Origin: Pontibacter virosus | GTDB taxonomy: Bacteria; Bacteroidota; Bacteroidia; Cytophagales; Hymenobacteraceae | Length of the DNA stretch: 64,000 bases | Assembly (NCBI RefSeq): GCF_003096355.1 | Contig: NZ_QEKI01000016.1 | Span: forward strand, 1-64,000 | Direction: 5' to 3' | Shown: positions 19,358 through 28,197 of the stretch, piece by piece | How positions within the stretch are numbered: position 1 is the stretch's first letter | How the letters are laid out: the number at the start of each line of letters is the position of its first letter | Program-made: the position numbers and the translations under genes | The notes under the pieces: model-generated | Seen by the model: only the letters and a program-made list of their open reading frames with translations | Database searches by the model: none | What the model was told of the DNA's origin: nothing

Positions 19358-20899
19358 ATGATTAGAAACTTTACACTTTTAGCCACCCTGCTGCTCAGCT
19401 CGATCAGCCTTTTTGCCCAGGTATCAAAGCAACCCCCCAAACGGGAGTTCAGAGGTGTCTGGATCGCGACAGTACAGAACATTGACTGGCCCTCCAAGCC
19501 CAAGCAGGGCGTAGACTCCCAGCAGCAGATGCAGGAGCTGATAGACATCTTCGACGCCCATCAGAAAACAGGTATAAACGCCATCATGCTGCAGGTGCGC
19601 CCCTCGGCCGACGCATTTTACGCCAAAGGCCGTGAGCAGTGGAGCATGTTCCTGACTGGCAAGCAGGGCACGCTGCCCGAGCCATTTTACGATCCGCTGG
19701 AGTTTGCCATTGAAGAGGCTCACAAGCGCGGGATGGAGCTGCACGCCTGGATCAACCCTTATCGTGCCTCGACCAGTTTGGTGGACTCTCTGGTGAGCAC
19801 CGAGCACATCTCCCGCATTCAGCCGGACTGGTTCTTTACCTACGGCGATAAGAAATATTTTAACCCCGGTCTGCCCGAAGTGCGCCACTACCTCGTGGAC
19901 GTGATCATGGACGTGGTGCGCAACTACGACATCGACGGCATTCACTTCGACGACTACTTCTACCCATACCCAGGCAAAGCCGCCTTGCCCGACTCGATCA
20001 CCTACATGCTGCACAAGCAAGGTATAGCGAACGTAGAAGACTGGCGACGCAACAACGTGGATCAGCTGATCAAAGACCTGTCAGTAGAAATAAAGAAAGA
20101 AAAGGAGCACGTAAAGTTCGGTATTAGCCCCTTCGGCATCTGGCGCAACAAGGCCCAGGACCCGATGGGCTCTGAGAGCAATGGCCTGTCAGGGTATAGC
20201 GCCCTGTATGCCGATGCCCGCAAGTGGGTGCAGGAAGGCTGGATCGACTACATCAATCCGCAGCTTTACTTTCCCTTCGGCTATACCCCGGCTCCTTATG
20301 AGAAACTGCTGGACTGGTGGGCGGCCAATGCCAATGGCAAGCACGTATACGTAGGCCAGGGCGCCTACCGTGCCATGGAAGACCGCGAAGGCTGGCGCGA
20401 CAGACAGCAGCTGCCAAACCAGGTACGCTACCTGCGCGACAATCCGCGGGTACAGGGCAGTGTGTACTTCAGTTCCCGATCGCTCACCAACAACCTGGCT
20501 GGCTTCCGCGACTCGCTGCAGCACGACCTGTACCGCTACCCGGCCCTACAACCCGTTATGCCCTGGTTAGGTATAGACAAGCCTGCCCAGCCAGATGCGC
20601 TGCGCGAAGACAAGTTCCTGCTCGTTTTCCCGCGCCTGCGCAAAGCCGTTATCAGATGGGATTATCCGGACCAGGAGGAGGATGTTTATGGTTTTGTGGT
20701 GTACCGCTTCGACGAGAACGAGCCGATTAACCTGGAACACGCCCGCAACATCCGCCATATTCAGTTCAACGATTACGAGCTGGGCTTCTATGATGAGACA
20801 GCCGAACGCGGAAAGACCTACAAATATGTGGTAACAAGCATCGACCGGCTTAAGAATGAGAGTGCTCCTTCTAATATATACCTGAAGAAGCTGCGTTAG
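19358..20899 (+). CDS. GHL10 family glycosyl hydrolase (DUF187; YngK/DigH-like)
   Basis: The 513-residue protein has a signal peptide ending near residue 21 (SISLFAQ). A GHL10 TIM-barrel domain (PF02638 type) spans about 27-370, with FRGVWIATVQNIDWPS, RPSADAFYAKGREQWS and DGIHFDDYFYPYP (about 191). A fibronectin III-like domain covers about 425-510. E. coli DigH (YddW) of this family cuts denuded peptidoglycan glycan strands. That activity fits the neighbouring amidases and NamZ, but is inference here. It begins a likely four-gene operon running to 24173. Confidence 0.85.
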   Translation: MIRNFTLLATLLLSSISLFAQVSKQPPKREFRGVWIATVQNIDWPSKPKQGVDSQQQMQELIDIFDAHQKTGINAIMLQVRPSADAFYAKGREQWSMFLTGKQGTLPEPFYDPLEFAIEEAHKRGMELHAWINPYRASTSLVDSLVSTEHISRIQPDWFFTYGDKKYFNPGLPEVRHYLVDVIMDVVRNYDIDGIHFDDYFYPYPGKAALPDSITYMLHKQGIANVEDWRRNNVDQLIKDLSVEIKKEKEHVKFGISPFGIWRNKAQDPMGSESNGLSGYSALYADARKWVQEGWIDYINPQLYFPFGYTPAPYEKLLDWWAANANGKHVYVGQGAYRAMEDREGWRDRQQLPNQVRYLRDNPRVQGSVYFSSRSLTNNLAGFRDSLQHDLYRYPALQPVMPWLGIDKPAQPDALREDKFLLVFPRLRKAVIRWDYPDQEEDVYGFVVYRFDENEPINLEHARNIRHIQFNDYELGFYDETAERGKTYKYVVTSIDRLKNESAPSNIYLKKLR

Positions 20900-20948
20900 A
20901 AAAAGGCAGGCACTGTATAACCAGAAACGTCCGGAAAAACTGTAAGAC

Positions 20949-22808
20949 ATGAACAGAAAGAAGACAGTAGTGGCACTGGTACTAGCGGCCCTTGTGGCCG
21001 CGGCCAATGCTATTGCTTTTTCCAACAAGGCTATCCCTGATTTTGAGAAAGAGTCAGGTATAGCCGCCAATGGTCCGGCCTGGATCCGCATCAACCAACT
21101 GGGCTATACCCCGACAGGTATAAAGGTAGCGGTATGGGGGAGCAAGTCGAAGGGGAAGCTGAAACGTTTCCAATTGGTTGACGCAACCACCAACAAAGTG
21201 GTCTTCAAAGGCAAGGCTGGCGAGGCGTTTGGCGCTTACGGTCCCTTCGAGGAATCTTTCCGCCTTAACTTCACGGAATTCACCAAGCCGGGTAGGTACT
21301 ACCTGCAGGCCGGAGAAGCAAAGTCGCCGGAGTTCCTAATCGATGCGGACGTGTACAAAGGTACCGCTGACTTTGCATTGCGCTACATGCGCCAGCAGCG
21401 CAGCGGCTTCAATCCCTACCTGAAAGACTCCTGCCACACGCACGACGGCTATACCATGTACGGCCCGATGCCCGACAGCACCATCATCGACGTGTCTGGT
21501 GGCTGGCACGATGCCTCCGATTACCTGCAATATGCCACTACTTCGGCCAATGCCACATACCACCTGCTGGCTGCCTACCGCGACTTCCCGGGTGTTTTCA
21601 CAGACAAGCACCAGGCCAACGGACTCGAAGGCACCAACGGCGTGGCGGACGTACTCGACGAAGCGAAATGGGGGCTGGACTGGCTCCTGAAAATGCACCC
21701 ACGCGAAGATTGGTTGTTCAACCAATTGGCTGACGACCGCGACCACCAGGGCATGCGCCTTCCAACGAATGACCCTGTCGACTATGGCATGGGCAAAGGC
21801 GGGCCACGGCCCGTGTACTTCGCCTCTGGGGAGCCGCAGGGTCTTGGTAAGTACCAGAACAGAGCGACCGGAGTGGCTTCTATCGCCGGTAAGTTCACCA
21901 GTGCCTTCGGACTGGCGGCACAGGTATACAGCGGGCAGGAGAAAGAACTGGCCAGCCTATTCAGTACCAAGGCACTTTCGGCTTACAAACTGGGCCTTGC
22001 CAAGCCAGGCGTTGCACAGACTGCCCCCAACAGAGCTCCTTATTTTTATGAGGAAGACAACTGGGTGGACGACATGCAACTGGGTGCGGCGGCGCTTTAC
22101 CAACTGACCGGCAAGCAGGAATTTTTTAAGCAAGCCTACAACTACGGTCTTCAGGAAAAGGTGACGCCATGGATGGGTGCCGATACGGCCCGTCACTACC
22201 AGTGGTACCCGTTTCACAACTTTGGGCACTTTGAGCTGGCCAAGAAGTCTGATGACAAGACGAAGGAAGAGCTGGTTGGTTTTTACAAAGAAGGTATAGA
22301 GCGCGTGTATGCAAAAGCTAAAAAGAACGCCTTTTACCGGGGGGTGCCATTCATCTGGTGCTCCAACAACCTGACCACTTCATTTGCGATCCAGAGCTTT
22401 CTGTACCGCCAACTATCCGGCGACCAGACTTACGCAGAGCTGGAGCAGGCCAATTTCGACTGGCTGTTTGGCGTAAACCCTTGGGGAACGAGCATGGTAT
22501 ACGGCCTGCCAGCCCACGGCGACACGCCTACTGATCCGCACTCTGCTTTCACCCGACTGAACAAGTACCCGATTGACGGCGGGTTGGTGGACGGGCCGGT
22601 GTACGGCAGCATCTTCAACAACCTGCAGCATCTGAAGCTATACAGCGAGGATGCCTACGCCGAGTTCCAGTCTAAGCTGGCCGTATACCACGACGACTTC
22701 GGAGACTACAGCACCAATGAGCCGACGATGGACGGTACCGCTTCGCTGATCTACCTGCTGGCCTCCAAAGAGTATAGCTCACAGGAGGGGAGGCCGGTAA
22801 AAAAGTAA
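20949..22808 (+). CDS. Glycoside hydrolase family 9 enzyme (0-frame product of a possible frameshift gene)
   Basis: The 619-residue product has a signal peptide, then a CelD-type Ig-like domain (about 34-125, opening WIRINQLGYTP) and a GH9 (alpha/alpha)6 barrel. The catalytic base region GGWHDASDY is at about 184-192. The acid Glu lies in DYSTNEPTMDG near 591, the normal end of a GH9 domain, so the catalytic domain is complete at the stop. GH9 includes cellulases and bacterial exo-beta-D-glucosaminidases. Beside a deacetylase and peptidoglycan enzymes, a glucosaminidase is more likely than a cellulase, though unproven. The last codons are gta aaa aag taa, and the -1 frame continues into a deacetylase domain. 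Confidence 0.9.
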   Translation: MNRKKTVVALVLAALVAAANAIAFSNKAIPDFEKESGIAANGPAWIRINQLGYTPTGIKVAVWGSKSKGKLKRFQLVDATTNKVVFKGKAGEAFGAYGPFEESFRLNFTEFTKPGRYYLQAGEAKSPEFLIDADVYKGTADFALRYMRQQRSGFNPYLKDSCHTHDGYTMYGPMPDSTIIDVSGGWHDASDYLQYATTSANATYHLLAAYRDFPGVFTDKHQANGLEGTNGVADVLDEAKWGLDWLLKMHPREDWLFNQLADDRDHQGMRLPTNDPVDYGMGKGGPRPVYFASGEPQGLGKYQNRATGVASIAGKFTSAFGLAAQVYSGQEKELASLFSTKALSAYKLGLAKPGVAQTAPNRAPYFYEEDNWVDDMQLGAAALYQLTGKQEFFKQAYNYGLQEKVTPWMGADTARHYQWYPFHNFGHFELAKKSDDKTKEELVGFYKEGIERVYAKAKKNAFYRGVPFIWCSNNLTTSFAIQSFLYRQLSGDQTYAELEQANFDWLFGVNPWGTSMVYGLPAHGDTPTDPHSAFTRLNKYPIDGGLVDGPVYGSIFNNLQHLKLYSEDAYAEFQSKLAVYHDDFGDYSTNEPTMDGTASLIYLLASKEYSSQEGRPVKK

Positions 22809-22831
22809 CAATAGATCGCCATGGGGCGATC
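22799..22831 (+). promoter_or_regulatory. Candidate programmed -1 ribosomal frameshift site
   Basis: The heptamer A AAA AAG occupies 22799-22805 in the exact X XXY YYZ phase of the GH9 frame, as in E. coli dnaX. The GH9 stop codon TAA follows at 22806. After an 8-nt spacer a perfect 7-bp stem forms between GATCGCC (22814-22820) and GGCGATC (22825-22831), with loop ATGG. A slip of -1 gives AAA AAA GTA ACA and enters the deacetylase frame. An unreported extra A in the run would give the same fusion, so a sequencing error or transcriptional slippage is the alternative. Confidence 0.65.
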
Positions 22832-23518
22832 ATCCGGGGCGATACGACTTCCCGGCAAATCGCACTGATTTTTACCGGCGATGAGTTTGCAGACGGAGGG
22901 GAGGTCATCAGCAAAGTGCTGAAGAAGCACCAGGCCAAAGCCTCCTTCTTCCTCACAGGCCGCTTTTACCGGAATCCGGCTTTCAAGGGCTTGATCCGAG
23001 GGCTTAAAAAAGACGGACATTACCTGGGAGCGCACTCCGACGAGCACCTGCTGTACTGTGACTGGACAAAACGCGATAGTCTGCTGGTGACGCAGGAGCA
23101 GTTCAGGGAGGACCTGCGTCGGAATTACCAGCAAATGGAAGCCTTTGGGATAAAGGAATCAGACGCGCCTTACTTTCTGCCGCCATACGAATGGTACAAC
23201 CGCAGCATCGCCAATTGGACAACCGAGGAGGGGCTGCAGCTGGTAAACTTTACGCCAGGCACCCGCTCTGCCGCCGACTATACCTACCCCGAAATGGGCA
23301 ACCGGTATGTGAGTTCGGAAACGGTGCTGCAGTCCATCATAGGGTATGAGGCCAGGGACAGAAACGGGTTGAATGGTTTTATGCTGTTTCTGCACATCGG
23401 CACGGACCCCAGGCGGGAAGACAAGTTTTACAACCGTCTGGATGAAATGATGACCCTGCTGGAGCAGAAAGGCTACCAGTTTGTGAGGCTGGATGATCTT
23501 TTGGAGCAAAAACAATAG
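22805..23518 (+). CDS. NodB/polysaccharide deacetylase domain in the -1 frame of GH9
   Basis: Reading in the -1 frame from 22805 gives 237 residues. They open VTIDRHGAIIRGDTTSR, then the first NodB motif region IALIFTGDEFADGG, the zinc pair in GAHSDEH, the FLPPYEW motif and the late LHIG motif. An in-frame stop lies at 22775, and no ATG, GTG or TTG occurs before GTG at 22916. That GTG comes after the first metal motif, so an independent start would destroy the active site. The simplest reading is expression as a GH9-deacetylase fusion of about 856 residues. Deacetylation of GlcNAc in glycan strands is the likely reaction. The amidase gene follows after 37 bp. Confidence 0.82.
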   Translation, partial: VTIDRHGAIIRGDTTSRQIALIFTGDEFADGGEVISKVLKKHQAKASFFLTGRFYRNPAFKGLIRGLKKDGHYLGAHSDEHLLYCDWTKRDSLLVTQEQFREDLRRNYQQMEAFGIKESDAPYFLPPYEWYNRSIANWTTEEGLQLVNFTPGTRSAADYTYPEMGNRYVSSETVLQSIIGYEARDRNGLNGFMLFLHIGTDPRREDKFYNRLDEMMTLLEQKGYQFVRLDDLLEQKQ

Positions 23519-23555
23519 AGCTGCGCAATACCTGCGACTTTAAAGAAATGACTGA

Positions 23556-24173
23556 ATGAAAAAGATACTGATATTGGTGTGTGCCCTTGCCGGGTTGATG
23601 AGTTGCCAGAAACCAGCGGCCACTTCCGATACATCGCTTATACCGGAAGGTATAACGTTTCTGTCACGGGAGGAGTGGGGAGCTAAGGACCCTGTGCTGC
23701 CGATGCGGGCCCATAAACTGACGAGGCTGACTATCCACCATACCGGTGTGCCGCAGCTGTTTGACCGTAGCCTGACTGACAAGCTCCGCAACCTGCAAAA
23801 GTTCTCACAGGAAGATAGCCCTCTGGCGGATGGCCGCATGAAACCGGCTTGGGCCGACGTGCCTTATCACCTGTATGTTGATGTTAATGGAGCAGTGGGT
23901 GAGGCGCGGGACCTAAACTACGCTGGTGACTCCAACACTAGTTACGATCCGGCGGGTCATCTGCTGGTGGTGGTAGAGGGTAACTTTGAAAAGGAGGCAA
24001 TTACCGAGGCGCAGATGAAGACGCTAGAAAAACTGGTGCCTGCTCTGGCCAGGCGCTTTGGTATACCGGCTGACAGCCTGGGAACACACAAGGATTTTGC
24101 CCAAACCACCTGTCCGGGTTCCAGGTTGTACTCCGAACTGCCACGCTTTAGGCAACTGATTAAGGGTAATTAA
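23556..24173 (+). CDS. N-acetylmuramoyl-L-alanine amidase (Amidase_2/PGRP type) lipoprotein
   Basis: The 205-residue protein has a lipoprotein signal ending in LAGLMSC (Cys about 17). The amidase domain covers about 37-200. Zinc ligands are suggested by the His pair in LTIHHTG (about 60) and by GTHKDF (His about 178) followed by TTCPG (Cys about 186). The middle block YHLYVDVNGAVGEAR is typical of PGRP-like amidases. It would cut the MurNAc-L-Ala bond and release stem peptides. It is the last gene of the GHL10-GH9-deacetylase operon. Confidence 0.9.
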   Translation: MKKILILVCALAGLMSCQKPAATSDTSLIPEGITFLSREEWGAKDPVLPMRAHKLTRLTIHHTGVPQLFDRSLTDKLRNLQKFSQEDSPLADGRMKPAWADVPYHLYVDVNGAVGEARDLNYAGDSNTSYDPAGHLLVVVEGNFEKEAITEAQMKTLEKLVPALARRFGIPADSLGTHKDFAQTTCPGSRLYSELPRFRQLIKGN

Positions 24174-24470
24174 CTGCCAGGTGCAGCCGCGTTGTGCGGG
24201 TTTATGCAGGTATAACTGCTGTCAATTAAATTTTAAAATCCTTGTTTTTGCGTGTTCTTGCCGGTTTATGAAAAAAACATGCTTAAAAATTTGGACTACT
24301 CGAATACGGTCACTATTTTTAACTTAAATAAAGGGACAGTATTCGTTTTGCTCATGCGCTTTTGTGCGGTTTTCTGCGCTAGTTCTCCAAACAAAAGTCG
24401 CGTGAGCAGGATGGATACATTTTTAGTTTAGCCTCACCGGGTCCTTTTGTTTTACCAATGCCTTGAATCA

Positions 24471-26333
24471 ATGACAATACAAAGGTATGTAGCGTTCATC
24501 GCTCTATTGCTGGTTTCCAGCCTTTGCCAGGCACAATCATTTCAGTTCGCCTTTGTATCCGATACCCACATCGGCAATCCCACCGCACAGGAAGACCTCG
24601 AGCGCACCATCGCCGACATCAATGCCAATCCAAACCTTGAATTTGTGGTCATTACCGGTGACATTACCGAGTTTGGTTCTGATGAAGAGCTCAAACTGGC
24701 CAGGCAGATCTTCGATACAATCAGGAAGCCCTGGTACATCGTGCCCGGCAACCACGACACCAACTGGTCGGAGAGCGGCAGCAACAGCTTTCGGGTAGTT
24801 TTCGGGGCGGAGACGTTCGCTTTTACACACAAAGGCTACCTCTTTGCCGGTACCGGCTCGGGGCCGAACATGCGCATGGGGCCGGGGCAGATACCGCGCG
24901 AGAACATCGTGTGGCTTGACTCTGTGCTGAACCACATGCCGGATTCTGAGATGCCGATTGTTTTCCTGAACCACTACCCGCAGGACTCATCACTCAACAA
25001 CTGGTATGACGTTACCGACCGGCTGCGCGCCCGCAACACCCAACTCATTCTGCACGGCCACGGCCATGGCAACCGCAAGTTTAGCTACGATGGTATACCT
25101 GCCGTGATGGGCCGCTCTAACCTGCGCGCCAAAGATCCGGTAGGCGGCTACAACATTGTCACTATTGCCGATGGGAAAGCCAGTTTTGAGACCCGCAAGC
25201 CTGGTATAGAAACATTGCCGCAATGGCTGGAAGTGCCGCTGGTGAAGCATGATTTCGCCAATGACCCGACCAGGCACCACCGACCGTCTTTCGCTGTAAA
25301 CGGGCTATACCCTGACGTAAAGCTGGTTTGGGAGTACCAGGACGATAGCGACGTGGGCGCTGGAACAGCGGTGTATAAGAACCTGGTGATTGCGACCAAC
25401 ACTACAGGTCAGGTATACGCCCTGGATAGCAAAACCGGAAAGCGCAAGTGGACTTACCGTACCAACGGCAAAATCTACTCCACGCCGGCTGTAGCCAAAG
25501 GCTATGTAGTAGTGGGGTCTTCTGATAACAACATCTTTTGCCTCTCTGCGGCCACAGGTAGGCTGGTTTGGAAATTCACTGCCAACAGACCGGTACTGGG
25601 CTCGCCCCTCATAGAGAAAGGAGTGGTCTACATTGGGGCTTCTGACGGCCACTTCCGGGCGCTTGATCTGAAAACAGGCAAATTGCGTTGGGATTTCGAT
25701 CAGGTAAACAATTTTGTCGTAACAAAGCCCTTGCTTTACCAGGGCAAGGTATACTTCGGCAGCTGGGGCAACGAATTCTATGCGCTCGATGCGAAAACTG
25801 GTCAGCTGGCCTGGAAGTGGAGCAACGGCTCCAGCAACCGCATGTTCTCACCGGCCGCCTGCTACCCGGTAGCCGCCAATGGCCGTATTTTCATAGTAGC
25901 CCCCGACCGCTTTATGACTTCACTTAATGCGAACACAGGTGAAGTAGTGTGGCGGGAGCAGATGAAGGAAGGCCGCGTGCGGGAGTCAATGGGTATTTCG
26001 GATGATGGGCAGCTGGTCTATGTGAAAACGATGGACGGACAGGTATACGGCGTTTCCACTTCAGCCAATGCCCTACAGGTAGATTGGAAATCGGCGTTGC
26101 AGCTGCCTTACGAGCTGGCCCCTTCGGCTATTATCGAACACAACAATGTCGTGCTGGTGCCCTCGCACTCCGGCCTGGTCAGCGCGCTTGACCGCCAGAA
26201 TGGAGAAGTGCTTTGGAAATACAAGAGTTCAAACAGTCTCATGAACCCGGTGATGCCACTTGGCAAAAACAGAGTGGTCGTGAGCACAATGGATGGGAAG
26301 ATCGCCTGCCTGGAGTACGAGCCTGCCAAATAA
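24471..26333 (+). CDS. Secreted metallophosphoesterase fused to a PQQ-type beta-propeller
   Basis: The ATG at 24471 is preferred over a TTG at 24447 because it starts directly with a signal peptide (IALLLVSSLCQAQ). The 620-residue product has a calcineurin-like phosphoesterase domain (about 22-260) with SDTHIG, TGDITE, GNHDTN, LNHYPQ and HGHGHG. Six or seven PQQ/propeller blades follow (about 285-620), each ending in patterns such as ALDSKTGKRKWTY, ALDLKTGKLRWDF and ALDRQNGEVLWKY. All metal ligands of the phosphoesterase seem present. The substrate is unknown. It precedes murQ by 54 bp, so it may act on a phosphorylated cell-wall or teichoic-type fragment. Confidence 0.85.
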   Translation: MTIQRYVAFIALLLVSSLCQAQSFQFAFVSDTHIGNPTAQEDLERTIADINANPNLEFVVITGDITEFGSDEELKLARQIFDTIRKPWYIVPGNHDTNWSESGSNSFRVVFGAETFAFTHKGYLFAGTGSGPNMRMGPGQIPRENIVWLDSVLNHMPDSEMPIVFLNHYPQDSSLNNWYDVTDRLRARNTQLILHGHGHGNRKFSYDGIPAVMGRSNLRAKDPVGGYNIVTIADGKASFETRKPGIETLPQWLEVPLVKHDFANDPTRHHRPSFAVNGLYPDVKLVWEYQDDSDVGAGTAVYKNLVIATNTTGQVYALDSKTGKRKWTYRTNGKIYSTPAVAKGYVVVGSSDNNIFCLSAATGRLVWKFTANRPVLGSPLIEKGVVYIGASDGHFRALDLKTGKLRWDFDQVNNFVVTKPLLYQGKVYFGSWGNEFYALDAKTGQLAWKWSNGSSNRMFSPAACYPVAANGRIFIVAPDRFMTSLNANTGEVVWREQMKEGRVRESMGISDDGQLVYVKTMDGQVYGVSTSANALQVDWKSALQLPYELAPSAIIEHNNVVLVPSHSGLVSALDRQNGEVLWKYKSSNSLMNPVMPLGKNRVVVSTMDGKIACLEYEPAK

Positions 26334-26387
26334 GGTATAGCCGCACAGGTACAACGATCGATTTAGAAGGATTTATACTTACACAAA

Positions 26388-27200
26388 ATGGAAATTACAA
26401 CCGAGAAAGACTCGAACTATAGCGACCTGGAAAAGATGTCGGTGAGGGAAGTGCTGGAGAACATCAACCGGGAAGACAAAAGCGTACCCCTTGCCGTTGA
26501 AAAGGCAATTCCACAAATAGAGAAACTGGCTGAGGTAGTGGCGGATCGCATGAAAAAAGGTGGCCGCTTGTTCTACATCGGCGCCGGCACCAGCGGCCGT
26601 TTGGGCGTGGTGGATGCTTCGGAGTGCCCGCCAACATTCGGTGTGCCATTTGATATGGTGGTAGGTCTGATTGCCGGTGGTGACACAGCCATCCGCAAAG
26701 CCGTTGAGTTTGCCGAAGACGATATGGAGCAGGCTTGGGAAGACTTAAAGGAGTATGGTCTTGACGAGCATGACGTGATCGTAGGTATAGCCGCCTCTGG
26801 TACCACGCCTTACGTGATCGGTGGTCTGCGTATGGCCAACGAATATGGTCTGGCAACCGGCTGTATCGTGTGCAACACCGGCAGCCCGGTAGCTGCAGAG
26901 GCTCAGTACCCGGTTGAGGTGGTAGCAGGTCCTGAGTTCGTGACCGGCAGCACCCGCATGAAAGCCGGCACTGCCCAGAAATTGGTGTTAAACATGCTCA
27001 GCACAACCGTTATGATCCAGTTGGGCCGCGTGCGTGGCAACAAGATGGTGGATATGCAGCTGACCAATCACAAGCTTTACCACCGCGGCGTGCGCATGGT
27101 GATGTCGGAGACCGGTGCTGATGAAGCAACCGCATCTGCTCTGCTGGAGAAGCATGGAAGTGTGCGGAAGGCTGTAGCGAGTGTGTTTGTGTCGAAGTAG
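26388..27200 (+). CDS. murQ: N-acetylmuramic acid 6-phosphate etherase
   Basis: The 270-residue SIS-domain lyase converts MurNAc-6-phosphate to GlcNAc-6-phosphate and D-lactate. The family signature GAGTSGRLGVVDASE followed by CPPTFG lies at about 65-85 and includes the catalytic Glu of the ASECPP motif. GIAASGTTPYVIGGL (about 133-147) and ALKAGTAQKLVLN-like sequence (GSTRMKAGTAQKLVLN) are also present. It is somewhat shorter than E. coli MurQ (298), losing only part of the C-terminal helices. No BadF-type MurNAc kinase is adjacent. The product D-lactate has a matching dehydrogenase gene 2.5 kb downstream. Confidence 0.96.
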   Translation: MEITTEKDSNYSDLEKMSVREVLENINREDKSVPLAVEKAIPQIEKLAEVVADRMKKGGRLFYIGAGTSGRLGVVDASECPPTFGVPFDMVVGLIAGGDTAIRKAVEFAEDDMEQAWEDLKEYGLDEHDVIVGIAASGTTPYVIGGLRMANEYGLATGCIVCNTGSPVAAEAQYPVEVVAGPEFVTGSTRMKAGTAQKLVLNMLSTTVMIQLGRVRGNKMVDMQLTNHKLYHRGVRMVMSETGADEATASALLEKHGSVRKAVASVFVSK

Positions 27201-27351
27201 GGCTTCTGCCTTCTTGCTTTAAAGCTTCTGGAAGGCACTGCCCTCGCTCGCGTCCTGCGAGTGTGAGATGTACAGCGGACTCTGGCCGCTTGAGCAGAAG
27301 TTTTTGCTAGTATAGCGGCGGCTGTTGCAGGTATAGCAAGCAGAGTTATCT

Positions 27352-27419
27352 TATAGCTTCGCCTGTGCGGCGGGCACCTTCTTTTTGTCTTGACACAAAA
27401 AGAAGGCAAAAAAGTCAAG
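27352..27419 (+). repeat. Dispersed hairpin element, copy 1
   Basis: The element begins tatagcttcgcctgtgcggc and contains a perfect 12-bp stem, 27377-27388 with 27395-27406, with a 6-nt loop, followed by CAAAAAAGTCAAG. A shared block CTCGCTGACCGCTCA follows at about 27450. A reverse-oriented copy lies at 39347-39442. Confidence 0.8.
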
Positions 27420-27734
27420 ATGCTCCAAATCGAGGGCCCCTACCCCCACTCGCTGACCGCTCAAACAGTGGAGCGTCGTTTTGTGCACCTGGCACGGTGA
27501 TCTGTTGCATAGTCCAGGGGGCAAGTTAGTCTTTCGATGTCTGTCAGCGGAACTTGCGAGTAAAGTAACTTACTACGCTTATACCTAACAAATGGCAGCT
27601 AAAGGTTTCCCACCTTGGATAAGTCGAAGATCCTGAACTTGTTTCGGGAGAGGGGTTAGAAGTTGTTGGACCCGTTTTAGCAATGGAACCGCTGCAGCGA
27701 CAAGGCTTATACCTGTGAGTTGGTAATGGCCAAA

Positions 27735-27880
27735 ATTCCCCTCTTGGGAGGGGCAGGGGTGGGTTATAGCAACTACTTAACCTCCGGGGGGAGGGCCCCT
27801 CTAATTCAACCAAGATCCTTTCAGGATGACAAAAAAAAGATTGAAACAATCCTTCTCTAGAGAAGGGGGCAGGGTTGGGT
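27735..27880. repeat. C/G-rich palindromic repeats and TCATCCTGAAAGGAT-type repeat
   Basis: TTCCCCTCTTGGGAGGGG followed by CAGGGGTGGG (27735-27766) and TTCTCTAGAGAAGGGGGC followed by AGGGTTGGG (27851-27880) are two copies of a palindrome-plus-tail family. Between them CAAGATCCTTTCAGGATGAC (27811-27830) belongs to a second family found again at 34268 and 50632. Confidence 0.7.
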
Positions 27881-28197
27881 ATCACCAGGATTGGTATTTG
27901 ATGTCAAAAACTACAGAGCGGAATCTACTAACTGGCAATTGCAAACTCCATGCCTGCAGGTAGGGATAGTTGGATCAGGCATCTGCGAAAATCCTGTAAA
28001 TCCCTGAATCCTGAAAATCCTTGGGGTAGGGCCCTATATGGAGATTCAAACATGCTGGGGCAAGGTTTTAACAGAGCTGATCCTGTAACATTACCGCCAT
28101 TTCGGCAAAACTTAGTAACTTACAATCATGTGCGGAAGCGCTTGGTATAGGCAGAGGTGCCGACGGCCATCTTTCGCGAATGAACAATTAACGTATT

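Larger units (their letters stand above)
27201..28197. other. Repeat-rich 1-kb intergenic region
   Basis: No credible gene is seen; short open frames here consist of repeat sequence. It holds one copy of a hairpin element (27352-27419), two C-rich palindromic repeats near 27735-27766 and 27851-27880, and a TCCTGAAAGGA-type repeat at 27811-27832. The promoter of the SSS gene should lie near the right end. Confidence 0.65.

Noticed and set aside
22821..22868. ATG at 22821 inside the hairpin loop as a re-initiation start
   Set aside because: It is in the GH9 frame, not the deacetylase frame, and stops after 15 codons.
22916..23518. Deacetylase as an independent gene starting at GTG 22916
   Set aside because: This start would delete the first NodB motif region (ALIFTGDEF), which is encoded in the same frame immediately upstream, and no ribosome-binding site is evident.
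27077..27418. Minus-strand open frame overlapping the 3' end of murQ
   Set aside because: Half lies antisense to murQ and the rest in the hairpin repeat.
27544..27885. Open frame of 113 codons in the 27-kb gap
   Set aside because: It runs through palindromic repeat copies and shows no protein family pattern.
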